Of a stretch of DNA of 9,369 nucleotides, positions 1-6,455 are shown piece by piece. The notes beneath the pieces are model-generated. The model searched no databases. It was not told the DNA's origin and worked only from the letters and a program-made list of their open reading frames with translations. This DNA comes from an uncultured Lachnospiraceae bacterium (lineage in GTDB: Bacteria; Bacillota; Clostridia; Lachnospirales; Lachnospiraceae). Location of the stretch: the NCBI GenBank assembly GCA_902797475.1, contig CADBTG010000139.1:1-9369 (forward strand), read 5' to 3'. Every line of letters starts with the position of its first letter. Positions within the stretch are counted from its first letter, which is position 1. The position numbers and the translations under genes are program-made.

Positions 1-819
1 CTTGTGGCGGAGTGGACGGCAAGAAGAACAGGTCAGGATGCCGAAAAGTATCTGGACTTTACGATTATTGCCATCATCATCAGCGTAGTCTGCGCAAGGC
101 TTTATTATGTCATTTTCAACTGGAAAGAGTTTGCCGACAGGCCGCTTTCGGTCTTTAACCTCCGCACCGGAGGACTTGCCATTTACGGCGGTGTCATCGG
201 AGGCATAACGACGGCAATCGTATTTGCCAAAATCAAAAAACTGAATATCGGGCAGTTTGTGGACACGGCGATTCTCGGTCTTTTAACCGGACAGGTCATC
301 GGCCGTTGGGGGAATTTCTTCAACCGCGAATGCTTCGGAACGTATACGAACAGCCTGTTCGCGATGCGGGTCGACGTCCGGGATGCAGCATACTGCTTCA
401 ATCCTTCCGCGAGCGTTGAGTATGTCAACAATCTTTTTGCCGGGAAGCCGCAGGCACTTGAGAACGTCATGAAGATTCGGGAAAATGCCATCGTGACCGA
501 TGCAGGTACCTTCATTCAGGTGCACCCGACGTTCCTTTATGAATCCGTTTGGAATCTTGTTCTTCTGGTGCTTCTGATTCTTTACACGAAGCATAAGAAG
601 TTCCACGGTGAAATCGGATTATTATACCTGATCGGCTACGGAATCGGACGGTTCTGGATTGAAGGACTCCGCACCGACCAGTTGTTCCTGTTTAATACGG
701 AAATACCGGTTTCGCAGGCTCTGAGTGCGGTTCTTGTCGCAATCGGCGTTTTGCTGTACGGAATTCTGTTTTTGATGAACAGAAAGAAGAAGACAGCCAC
801 AGAAGGAAAAACCGACTGA
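1..819 (+). CDS. lgt: Prolipoprotein diacylglyceryl transferase, 5'-truncated by window edge
   Basis: Lgt is the membrane enzyme that moves diacylglycerol from phosphatidylglycerol onto the lipobox cysteine of prelipoproteins, the first step of lipoprotein maturation. The window shows 272 residues. Counting from the GTG at base 4, the family signature GRWGNFFNRECFG lies at residues 100-112, preceded by the glycine-rich GGLAIYGGVIGG (56-67). The conserved HPTFLYES is at 174-181 and GRFWIEGLRTD at 215-225. Several hydrophobic membrane segments are visible (about 18-38, 57-76, 183-194, 203-214 and 238-257), with a basic C-terminus. The GTG at base 4 is not the true start: the reading frame is open to base 1, and the family's first membrane helix, roughly 40-50 residues, is missing. 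The stretch between the signature and HPTFLYE is somewhat longer than in the E. coli enzyme as I remember it. The gene ends in a terminator, so it is probably transcribed separately from the division operon. Confidence 0.95.
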   Translation, partial: LVAEWTARRTGQDAEKYLDFTIIAIIISVVCARLYYVIFNWKEFADRPLSVFNLRTGGLAIYGGVIGGITTAIVFAKIKKLNIGQFVDTAILGLLTGQVIGRWGNFFNRECFGTYTNSLFAMRVDVRDAAYCFNPSASVEYVNNLFAGKPQALENVMKIRENAIVTDAGTFIQVHPTFLYESVWNLVLLVLLILYTKHKKFHGEIGLLYLIGYGIGRFWIEGLRTDQLFLFNTEIPVSQALSAVLVAIGVLLYGILFLMNRKKKTATEGKTD

Positions 820-830
820 AATTAATCATG

Positions 831-862
831 AAGCACCCGCTTAACGGCGGGTGCTTTTCTTT
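831..862 (+). terminator. Intrinsic terminator of lgt
   Basis: A perfect 10-bp stem (AAGCACCCGC at 831-840 paired with GCGGGTGCTT at 847-856) encloses the 6-base loop TTAACG. It runs into a T-rich tail (TTTTCTTT, 855-862). It begins 11 bases after the lgt stop codon, which is the expected place for a Rho-independent terminator. Confidence 0.93.
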
Positions 863-873
863 ATTCGAAGAGG

Positions 874-924
874 AAAATACGGTCTTCGGACAGCACAAAA
901 ACTGTCCGGAGGCCGTATTTTTTT
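874..924 (+). terminator. Long second hairpin with T-tract, tandem terminator before mraZ
   Basis: The arms at 874-893 and 902-921 pair over 20 bp without a mismatch if two G-U pairs are allowed. They enclose the 8-base loop CACAAAAA, and seven consecutive T (918-924) follow. This has the form of a strong intrinsic terminator. It sits 12 bases after the lgt terminator and about 50 bases upstream of the mraZ -35 element, so it insulates the division operon from lgt read-through. In the reverse direction the tail is only four T, so termination there would be weaker. The stem is unusually long for a simple terminator. Confidence 0.8.
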
Positions 925-945
925 CGGCGGGCCGAACAATCGAAC

Positions 946-970
946 AAAATGTAAAAAAATCATAAAAAAA
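946..970 (+). promoter_or_regulatory. Phased A-tracts upstream of the mraZ promoter (possible UP element)
   Basis: Three A-runs (946-949, 953-959 and 964-970) lie immediately upstream of the -35 box at 974. The two 7-base runs are spaced 11 bp apart, close to one helical turn. A-tracts here commonly act as UP elements for the RNA polymerase alpha subunit or cause DNA curvature. The role is inferred from position and composition only. Confidence 0.5.
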
Positions 971-973
971 TGC

Positions 974-1002
974 TTGCAATTTGAAAGAAACATTTGTATA
1001 GT
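974..1002 (+). promoter_or_regulatory. Sigma-A-type promoter of the mraZ operon
   Basis: The -35 element is TTGCAA (974-979). The spacer is exactly 17 bp and the -10 element is TATAGT (997-1002), five of six matches to TATAAT. Transcription would start near 1009, giving a leader of about 50 bases before mraZ. No other promoter of similar quality is visible between here and ftsZ, so this one probably drives mraZ through ftsQ. Confidence 0.87.
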
Positions 1003-1008
1003 AAAGAT

Positions 1009-1055
1009 GTGGAGCGAAATGGAGTATTTTGCCACAAAAATGATACAAAGTGGAG
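1009..1055 (+). promoter_or_regulatory. Candidate MraZ operator (TGGAG repeats)
   Basis: TGGAG occurs at 1010-1014 and again at 1020-1024, separated by exactly 5 bases. A third copy lies at 1051-1055, and a degenerate TGCCA falls in register at 1030-1034. The outer copies extend to GTGGAG. MraZ of E. coli binds direct TGGGN repeats separated by 5 bases in its own promoter region; the spacing here matches and the sequence differs by one base. The array lies at and just after the predicted transcription start, which suits autorepression. The last copy also supplies the mraZ ribosome binding site. Confidence 0.68.
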
Positions 1056-1060
1056 ATTCA

Positions 1061-1495
1061 ATGAACAAACTCGCCGGAAAATTCGAGCATACCATCGACG
1101 CCAAGGGCCGAATCATTGTTCCTTCCAAGCTTCGTGAAGTCTTGGGAGAGAGCTTTATCGTGACACTTGGCATGGACGGCTGTCTGTACATTTTCTCCGA
1201 TGACGGCTGGGACAAGTTCACGGAACAGCTTGAAAAGCTTCCGGGAACGATAGATTACCGCAGAACGAAGCGGTACTTCATGGCCAACGCCGCAAGCTGT
1301 GATGTGGATAAGCAGGGCAGAACGCTGATTCCCGCAGCACTTCGCGAACGGGCCGGCATCGATAAGGACGTTGTTCTGGTCGGCATGATCGATAAGGTTG
1401 AAGTTTGGAGTAAGGAACGCTTCGAAGCGCTTGACAGCTTTGAATCCGTAGATGAAATCGTAGAGAATCTCAGCGAGTACGGCATCAGCTTCTGA
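1061..1495 (+). CDS. mraZ: Transcriptional regulator MraZ
   Basis: MraZ is a DNA-binding protein of the AbrB/SpoVT-like fold that forms ring oligomers and controls the mra/dcw operon. The product is 144 residues, normal for the family. It shows the two tandem MraZ repeats with their hallmark DxxGR-type motifs: DAKGR at 13-17 and DKQGR at 83-87, each followed by a proline (P21 and P91) and a helix. ATG 1061 is chosen because GGAG (1052-1055) lies 5 bases upstream and the protein then begins MNKLAGKFEH, the standard family start. An in-frame ATG at 1040 has no ribosome binding site and would put GGAG inside the gene. The frame stays open further upstream, but only through terminator sequence. 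MraZ is first in the operon, directly behind the putative operator it would bind. Its stop codon overlaps the rsmH ribosome binding site. Confidence 0.97.
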   Translation: MNKLAGKFEHTIDAKGRIIVPSKLREVLGESFIVTLGMDGCLYIFSDDGWDKFTEQLEKLPGTIDYRRTKRYFMANAASCDVDKQGRTLIPAALRERAGIDKDVVLVGMIDKVEVWSKERFEALDSFESVDEIVENLSEYGISF

Positions 1496-1505
1496 GGAGG
1501 CGGAC

Positions 1506-2447
1506 ATGGGAGAATTCAAACACCGTTCCGTTCTTCTTTGGGAAGTCATCGAGGGACTGAACATTAAGCCCGACGGAATATATGTAGACGGAACGCTCGG
1601 CGGCGCAGGACATTCCTACGAAATTGCGAAGCGGCTGACGACCGGAAGGCTCATCGGAATCGACCGGGACGGAGATGCGATTGAAGCCGCAACGAAGAGG
1701 CTTGAGCCCTTCAAGGACCGTGTGACGATTGTCCGTAACAATTACGAGAATATGATTTCCGAACTCGGAAATCTCGGAATAGAGAAAGTTGACGGAATTC
1801 TTTTGGACCTCGGCGTTTCCTCTTATCAGCTGGATACATCCGAGAGAGGGTTTTCCTACATGGCCGATGCAAGGCTTGACATGCGGATGGATGACCGGGA
1901 AGAAAGAACCGCGGAAGACCTTGTGAACGACATGAGCGAGCAGGAGCTTTACCGGATTATCAGAGATTACGGAGAAGATCCCTTCGCGAAGAACATCGCC
2001 AAGCACATCGCAGCGTATCGGGCAAAGAAGAGAATCGAAACCACCGGGGAGCTGGTCGAAATCATCAAGGCAGCCATCCCCGCCAAAGTGAGAATGACCG
2101 GCGGACATCCCGCCAAAAGAACTTTTCAGGCGATTCGGATTGAACTCAACCGAGAGCTCAGCGTATTATCGGAATCCCTCGACGGAATGATCCGGGCGCT
2201 TAAGCCGGGCGGAAGGCTTTGCATCATTACCTTTCATTCCCTCGAAGACCGAATCGTCAAATCCGCTTTCAAAAAAGCCGAAAGCCCCTGCATCTGCCCG
2301 CCGAAGCTTCCGATTTGCATGTGCGGCAGAAAGCCGCTCGGAACAGTTGTTACAAAGAAGCCGATTCTTCCGAGCGAACAGGAAACGGAAGAAAATCCGA
2401 GATCTAAAAGTGCGAAGTTGCGCATTTTCGAAAATGTGATAGAATAG
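1506..2447 (+). CDS. rsmH: 16S rRNA (cytosine-1402-N4)-methyltransferase RsmH
   Basis: RsmH (formerly MraW) is an S-adenosylmethionine-dependent enzyme that methylates N4 of C1402 in 16S rRNA, tuning the ribosomal P site. The product is 313 residues, the usual size. Visible motifs are the SAM-binding DGTLGGAGHS (28-37), GIDRDGDAIE (51-60), DGILLDLGVSSYQLD (96-110), the following SERGFSY and RLDMRMD (112-129), HPAKRTFQAIRIELNREL (201-218), and GGRLCIITFHSLEDRIVK (235-252). A CxC-x6-CxC cluster lies at 262-273 near the C-terminus. ATG 1506 is preceded by GAGGAGG (1494-1500) at 5 bases. The gene begins 10 bases after mraZ, the conserved mraZ-rsmH pairing of the dcw cluster. Antisense open frames here are shadows of this gene. 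Confidence 0.98.
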   Translation: MGEFKHRSVLLWEVIEGLNIKPDGIYVDGTLGGAGHSYEIAKRLTTGRLIGIDRDGDAIEAATKRLEPFKDRVTIVRNNYENMISELGNLGIEKVDGILLDLGVSSYQLDTSERGFSYMADARLDMRMDDREERTAEDLVNDMSEQELYRIIRDYGEDPFAKNIAKHIAAYRAKKRIETTGELVEIIKAAIPAKVRMTGGHPAKRTFQAIRIELNRELSVLSESLDGMIRALKPGGRLCIITFHSLEDRIVKSAFKKAESPCICPPKLPICMCGRKPLGTVVTKKPILPSEQETEENPRSKSAKLRIFENVIE

Positions 2448-2464
2448 GAAAGGAGATTGCCGCC

Positions 2465-3028
2465 ATGGCAGCTTATCAGGAAAGAAATCAGAACGTAAAG
2501 AGAAATACGAGAATACAGAACCAGGCTTACATTGACGGCAACACCGTAAGAAAGCCCGCATACCGGCCCGAGACCGCACCCGACACCGGACGCGAGACCG
2601 TCAGGGAGCCGAAGAGAGAACTGAACAGAAGACCGCTCGTCGGTTTCCGCCGCGAGATGGATTTCTTCACGCTCGGCATCATCTGCATCGCTATTGCAAT
2701 GATTGCCTTTTGCGGCATGCGGTATCTCCGGGTAAAAGGTCAGGTTACGGAGCTCGATAAGGCTCTTACGAAGCTGAACAAAGAGTACAAGACGATTCAG
2801 GGTGAGAACAACGATCTGCTTTACGCAATCGCAGACGACATCAACCTGAACGAGGTATACGAAATTGCCGTAGGAAAGCTCGGCATGGTATATCCGAATG
2901 AGAATATGGTTGTGGAATTCGAGTGCGTCGGCGGCGGTTACGTCAGACAGTATGCCGATGTTCCGGAGGCCGCAGAGGAAGGCACAACGGATACCGTTAC
3001 AAAGGTTCTGCGCCGTTTGCTGAAATAA
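2465..3028 (+). CDS. ftsL: FtsL/DivIC-like septum formation protein
   Basis: This is a small bitopic membrane protein. FtsL forms a coiled-coil complex with DivIC/FtsB and DivIB/FtsQ that activates FtsW and the septal penicillin-binding protein. The product is 187 residues: a basic, proline- and arginine-rich cytoplasmic N-terminus (1-64), one membrane helix at about 66-84, and a predicted coiled coil at about 88-122. The extracellular end carries VGKLGMVYPNENMVV (136-150), the LGM-type motif of the FtsL/DivIC family. The tail after residue 155 is unremarkable. AGGAG (2451-2455) lies 9 bases before ATG 2465. The position between rsmH and a penicillin-binding protein is the classical place of ftsL. 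The family diverges quickly and sequence alone separates FtsL from DivIC poorly, so the name leans on synteny. Confidence 0.85.
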   Translation: MAAYQERNQNVKRNTRIQNQAYIDGNTVRKPAYRPETAPDTGRETVREPKRELNRRPLVGFRREMDFFTLGIICIAIAMIAFCGMRYLRVKGQVTELDKALTKLNKEYKTIQGENNDLLYAIADDINLNEVYEIAVGKLGMVYPNENMVVEFECVGGGYVRQYADVPEAAEEGTTDTVTKVLRRLLK

Positions 3029-3054
3029 TCCCGTTTTAAGGAGAGAATGCTCCG

Positions 3055-5055
3055 ATGAGTGCAGCCGAAACGCACGGCACTTTGGGCCGTAAAAAGAAAA
3101 AGAAAATCTTTACCCGCAAAATGCAAGCAAGATTCTTGCTTGTTTTTTGCGTTGTTTTGGTCGCATTTTTCATCCTGATCATCCGGATCATGATTCTCAG
3201 GCAGAAGCACGGCATCGATTATTCGAACGCCGTTTTGAGCCATCAAAGCTATATCAACACGAACATCCCTTACGAGCGCGGCAAGATTCTCGACCGAAAC
3301 GGTGCCGTGCTCGCGAAGAATGTCGTGACCTATAATGTCATCCTCGACCCGAGCGTCGTAAATGCCAATAAAGGCATGTTTGTGGAGCCGACGGTAAATG
3401 CCATCACGAAGGCATTCCCGGTAAATGCGGCCGATCTCCAGAAAATCCTCAAGGATAAGCCGGACAGCAAGTACATCATCCTTTTGAAGGACCGTCCGTA
3501 CGAGGAAGTCAAGCACTTCAACGAATTACAGGAAGCCAACCATAAGGTTGTTAAGGGTGTCTGGTTTGAAACCAAGTTCACCCGTGTATATCCTTACGGA
3601 AGCCTGGCGTCGCATGTCGTCGGATTTATCAACTCCGATCACTCCACCGGCATCGGCATCGAGAAGCTTTACGACAGCTATCTGACCGGTAAGTCCGGAC
3701 GTGAGAGCGGTTATTACGACAACGAGCTGAATTTGGTTGAAAAGACATGGCCCGCAACCGACGGCGATACGGTTTTCTCTACGATCGACGTTGCGGTTCA
3801 GACCGCTGTGGAGCGGCATATTAAGCAGTTTAATGCGGAATACGGATGCGAGAATATCGGCGTCATCGTTATGAACCCGAATAACGGTGAAATATATGCG
3901 ATGGCGAGCAACGAAGGCTTCGACCTGAATAATCCGTTCTATCTTCCGGAGGAGAATCCGAACAACAATACACAGTCCACAAGCGACAACGCCGACAAAG
4001 CCGGGGACGCAGGAAACGACGAAAACGGCAACGGCGAGGGGGATGGCGAGAACGGCACGGACGATGAGAACGAGGCCGAAAAGGCTGCTCTTAAGGAGAG
4101 ACAGAAACGCCTTGACGCGATCTGGAAGAATTTCTGCATCCAGTATACATTTGAGCCGGGTTCGACGTTTAAGTGCATTACCGTTGCCGCAGCATTGGAA
4201 GAGGGCGCTGCGACGCCGGACAGCAAATACTGGTGCGCGGGTCTTACCGAACTCGACCAGTATAAGATTAAATGTAACGCAAAACACAGCGATGTTACGC
4301 TTGAACAGTCACTGATGTATTCCTGCAACATGGCGATGATCGACATCTCCGCTAAGCTCGGGAAGACTACCTTTAGGTCCTATCAGGAGCGGTTCGGCTT
4401 CGGTTATCCGACCGGAATCGATTTGACGGCCGAGGAAAAGGGCATATTGATTCCCGATTCGAACCTGAACCTGGTTGAGCTTGCAACGAGCAGCTTCGGT
4501 CAGGGCTTCAACGTGACGATGGTTCAGATGGCTGCTGCATACAGCTCAATCGTGAACGGCGGATACTATTACACGCCTCATGTTGTGAAGAAGATCGTCA
4601 ATTCCGAAGGCGCAACCGTATATGAAGCGAAAAATACGATTGCCGCCCGTACGGTTTCGAAATCCACTGCGGAATTCATCAGAAAAGCAACGTTGGAAAC
4701 CGTTCGCGGCGGTACGGCGAAGAAGGCTGCCGTAAAGGGTTATGATGTCGGCGGAAAGACCGGTACCGCACAGAAGGGTATTCGTTCGGAAGGCCGTTAC
4801 ATCGTTTCCTTCATCGGAAGCGTGCCTGCAGAGAATCCTCAGGTTGTCATCTATGTGGTCATCGATGAGGTACATAACGAAGAACTGCACAATAAGAGTA
4901 CGCCTGCCACGCAGCTGACGTCCGAAATCTTAAAGGATATTCTGCCGCATCTCGGTTTGTATCCGTCCGACGGAGAAATCGATTACGGCGTGGAGATCGA
5001 GCATGAAGATGAAGTCGCGGGAGAGGTTACGGGTCCCGACGAGCATAATCATTGA
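3055..5055 (+). CDS. ftsI: Class B penicillin-binding protein (FtsI/PBP2B/SpoVD type), septal transpeptidase
   Basis: This is a monofunctional D,D-transpeptidase that cross-links septal peptidoglycan together with FtsW. The product is 666 residues. A lysine-rich cytoplasmic N-terminus is followed by a membrane anchor at about 26-48. The dimerisation/pedestal domain opens with IPYERGKILDRNGAVLAKN (71-89). The transpeptidase domain holds all three catalytic motifs: STFK at 370-373 (catalytic Ser370), SCN at 423-425 and KTG at 568-570. Between YAMAS (281-285) and the SxxK motif there is an Asp/Asn/Glu/Gly-rich low-complexity stretch (about 299-345). There is no C-terminal PASTA domain, unlike B. 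subtilis SpoVD; the protein ends in a short acidic tail (636-666). AAGGAG (3038-3043) lies 11 bases before ATG 3055. Only one such gene is present, so it probably serves vegetative division; a sporulation role cannot be judged from sequence. Confidence 0.95.
   Translation: MSAAETHGTLGRKKKKKIFTRKMQARFLLVFCVVLVAFFILIIRIMILRQKHGIDYSNAVLSHQSYINTNIPYERGKILDRNGAVLAKNVVTYNVILDPSVVNANKGMFVEPTVNAITKAFPVNAADLQKILKDKPDSKYIILLKDRPYEEVKHFNELQEANHKVVKGVWFETKFTRVYPYGSLASHVVGFINSDHSTGIGIEKLYDSYLTGKSGRESGYYDNELNLVEKTWPATDGDTVFSTIDVAVQTAVERHIKQFNAEYGCENIGVIVMNPNNGEIYAMASNEGFDLNNPFYLPEENPNNNTQSTSDNADKAGDAGNDENGNGEGDGENGTDDENEAEKAALKERQKRLDAIWKNFCIQYTFEPGSTFKCITVAAALEEGAATPDSKYWCAGLTELDQYKIKCNAKHSDVTLEQSLMYSCNMAMIDISAKLGKTTFRSYQERFGFGYPTGIDLTAEEKGILIPDSNLNLVELATSSFGQGFNVTMVQMAAAYSSIVNGGYYYTPHVVKKIVNSEGATVYEAKNTIAARTVSKSTAEFIRKATLETVRGGTAKKAAVKGYDVGGKTGTAQKGIRSEGRYIVSFIGSVPAENPQVVIYVVIDEVHNEELHNKSTPATQLTSEILKDILPHLGLYPSDGEIDYGVEIEHEDEVAGEVTGPDEHNH
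3949..4089 (+). repeat. Low-complexity acidic segment within the penicillin-binding protein gene
   Basis: Codons for residues 299-345 are dominated by GAN, AAC and GGC triplets and encode a run of Asp, Asn, Glu, Gly and Ala with almost no hydrophobic residues. The segment looks like a disordered surface loop, possibly expanded by replication slippage. It ends where the Lys/Arg/Glu helix leading into KNFCIQYTFEPGSTFK begins. Confidence 0.75.
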
Positions 5056-5062
5056 TTGGCAT

Positions 5063-5068
5063 AAGGAG
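5063..5068 (+). promoter_or_regulatory. Ribosome binding site that fixes the murD start
   Basis: AAGGAG lies 7 bases before ATG 5076. The competing in-frame TTG at 5052 overlaps the stop codon of the preceding gene, has no such site, and would place this AAGGAG inside murD. Confidence 0.88.
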
Positions 5069-5075
5069 CAAAAAG

Positions 5076-6437
5076 ATGGAACTTAAAGACAAGAAGGTCG
5101 TTATCATCGGTGCCGGTAAGAGCGGCATTTCCGCTTGCAGGCTTCTGACCGAAGAAGGCGCGGACATCACGCTTTACGACGGCAACGAAAAGCTTGATCC
5201 GAATGAAGTGCGCGAAAAAATCGGCACGGATTTCGCAGGCAAGATTCTGATCGGAGAGTTTCCGAAATCTCTTGAGGAGCAGGCGGAGCTCGTGATTGTG
5301 AGCCCCGGCGTTCCGCGTGACCTTCCGTTTCTGTTAAGACTTGATGAGGCCGATGTGCCGATCTGGGGCGAGGTTGAACTTGCCTACCGTTTCGCGAAAG
5401 GCAAACTGATTGCCGTTACCGGAACGAACGGAAAGACGACGACAACGGCGCTTACCGGTGAGATTATGAAGCTTTATTTTGAAAAGGTTTTCGTGGTCGG
5501 AAACATCGGCACGCCTTATACCGATTTTGCAAAGAAGATGACCGATGACAGCGTTACGGTTGCCGAAATGAGCAGCTTCCAGCTTGAATCCGTCGAAGAG
5601 TTTCACCCGTGCGTCAGCATGATCCTGAACATTACGCCGGATCATCTGAACCGCCATCATACGATGGAGGCCTATACCGCGGCAAAGTTCAACATCGCCG
5701 CAAATCAGACGCCCGGTGAGGTCTGCATTTTAAACTATGAGGATGAAAGACTTCGGGAAGGAGCCAAGAATCTTCACACGAAGATTTTCTGGTTCAGCAG
5801 CTCCCGCGTGTTAAAAAGAGGATTGTATCTTTCCGGCGATTTGATCATGTACAACGACGGAATGAAAGAAGAGACGGTTATCAATGTGCATGAGATGAAC
5901 ATCATCGGAAAGCACAACTACGAAAATGCGATGGCAGCCATTGCTGCCGGCATTTCGATGAAGGTTCCGATGGACCTGATCAGAGAAGCGCTCCGTAACT
6001 TTGTCGCCGTTGAGCACCGGATTGAATATACAGCCACAAAGAACGGCGTACTGTATTATAACGATTCAAAGGGTACAAACCCCGATGCTTCGATTCAGGC
6101 CGTTAAGGCCATGACAAGACCGACGTTTCTGATCGGCGGCGGATATGACAAGGGCTCCGTTTATGACGAATGGATCGCCACATTCCCCGGAAAAGTCAAG
6201 ACACTCATCCTGATGGGGCAGACTGCCGATAAGATTGAGGAAACGGCAAGACGCATGGGATTTTCCGATATCGTTCGTGTGAACAGCATGGAAGAGGCTG
6301 TGCGCTACTGTTACGAAAATGCAAAGAGCGGCGACGCCGTACTGCTTTCCCCGTGCTGCGCAAGCTGGGGAATGTTTAAAAACTACGAGGAGCGGGGCGA
6401 GATTTTCAAAAATCTCGTAAGAGCGCTTCCCGACTGA
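5076..6437 (+). CDS. murD: UDP-N-acetylmuramoyl-L-alanine--D-glutamate ligase MurD
   Basis: MurD is the cytoplasmic ATP-dependent ligase that adds D-glutamate to UDP-MurNAc-L-alanine. The product is 453 residues, normal for the family. It starts with the Rossmann-like KKVVIIGAGKSGISACRLL (6-24) that binds the UDP substrate. The Mur-ligase P-loop GTNGKTTT is at 116-123, EMSSFQLES at 164-172 and ITPDHLNRH at 186-194. K204 (in AAKFNI) is at the place of the carbamylated lysine. EHRIE (313-317) and NDSKGTNPD (329-337) mark the ATP-contacting and C-terminal domain elements. The C-terminal SPCCASWGMFKNYEERGE (425-442) matches the family's SPxCAS...RG motif. It follows the penicillin-binding protein by 20 bases and precedes ftsW by 18. 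mraY, which usually sits directly upstream, is absent. Confidence 0.97.
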   Translation: MELKDKKVVIIGAGKSGISACRLLTEEGADITLYDGNEKLDPNEVREKIGTDFAGKILIGEFPKSLEEQAELVIVSPGVPRDLPFLLRLDEADVPIWGEVELAYRFAKGKLIAVTGTNGKTTTTALTGEIMKLYFEKVFVVGNIGTPYTDFAKKMTDDSVTVAEMSSFQLESVEEFHPCVSMILNITPDHLNRHHTMEAYTAAKFNIAANQTPGEVCILNYEDERLREGAKNLHTKIFWFSSSRVLKRGLYLSGDLIMYNDGMKEETVINVHEMNIIGKHNYENAMAAIAAGISMKVPMDLIREALRNFVAVEHRIEYTATKNGVLYYNDSKGTNPDASIQAVKAMTRPTFLIGGGYDKGSVYDEWIATFPGKVKTLILMGQTADKIEETARRMGFSDIVRVNSMEEAVRYCYENAKSGDAVLLSPCCASWGMFKNYEERGEIFKNLVRALPD

Positions 6438-6455
6438 TGACGAAGAGGAACATAC

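Noticed and set aside
4..819. GTG at base 4 as the true lgt start
   Set aside because: The frame is open to the window edge and the conserved first membrane helix of Lgt is missing, so the gene begins upstream.
923..936. Small hairpin TTCGG-CGGG-CCGAA after the long terminator
   Set aside because: Only 5 bp, with no T-run after it. Probably a chance palindrome beside the larger structure.
851..1060. Upstream extension of the mraZ frame by 70 codons
   Set aside because: It would start inside the lgt terminator and run through the long hairpin and the promoter. ATG 1061 has a proper ribosome binding site and gives the family's normal start and length.
3526..4287. Long open frame on the minus strand (253 codons), and similar ones opposite rsmH (1485-2108)
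   Set aside because: They lie fully or almost fully antisense to well-supported genes, show no recognisable domain, and are explained by codon bias of the + strand genes.
5052..5075. TTG at 5052 as the start of murD
   Set aside because: It overlaps the preceding stop codon and lacks a ribosome binding site. AAGGAG at 5063 with ATG at 5076 gives the usual MurD N-terminus.
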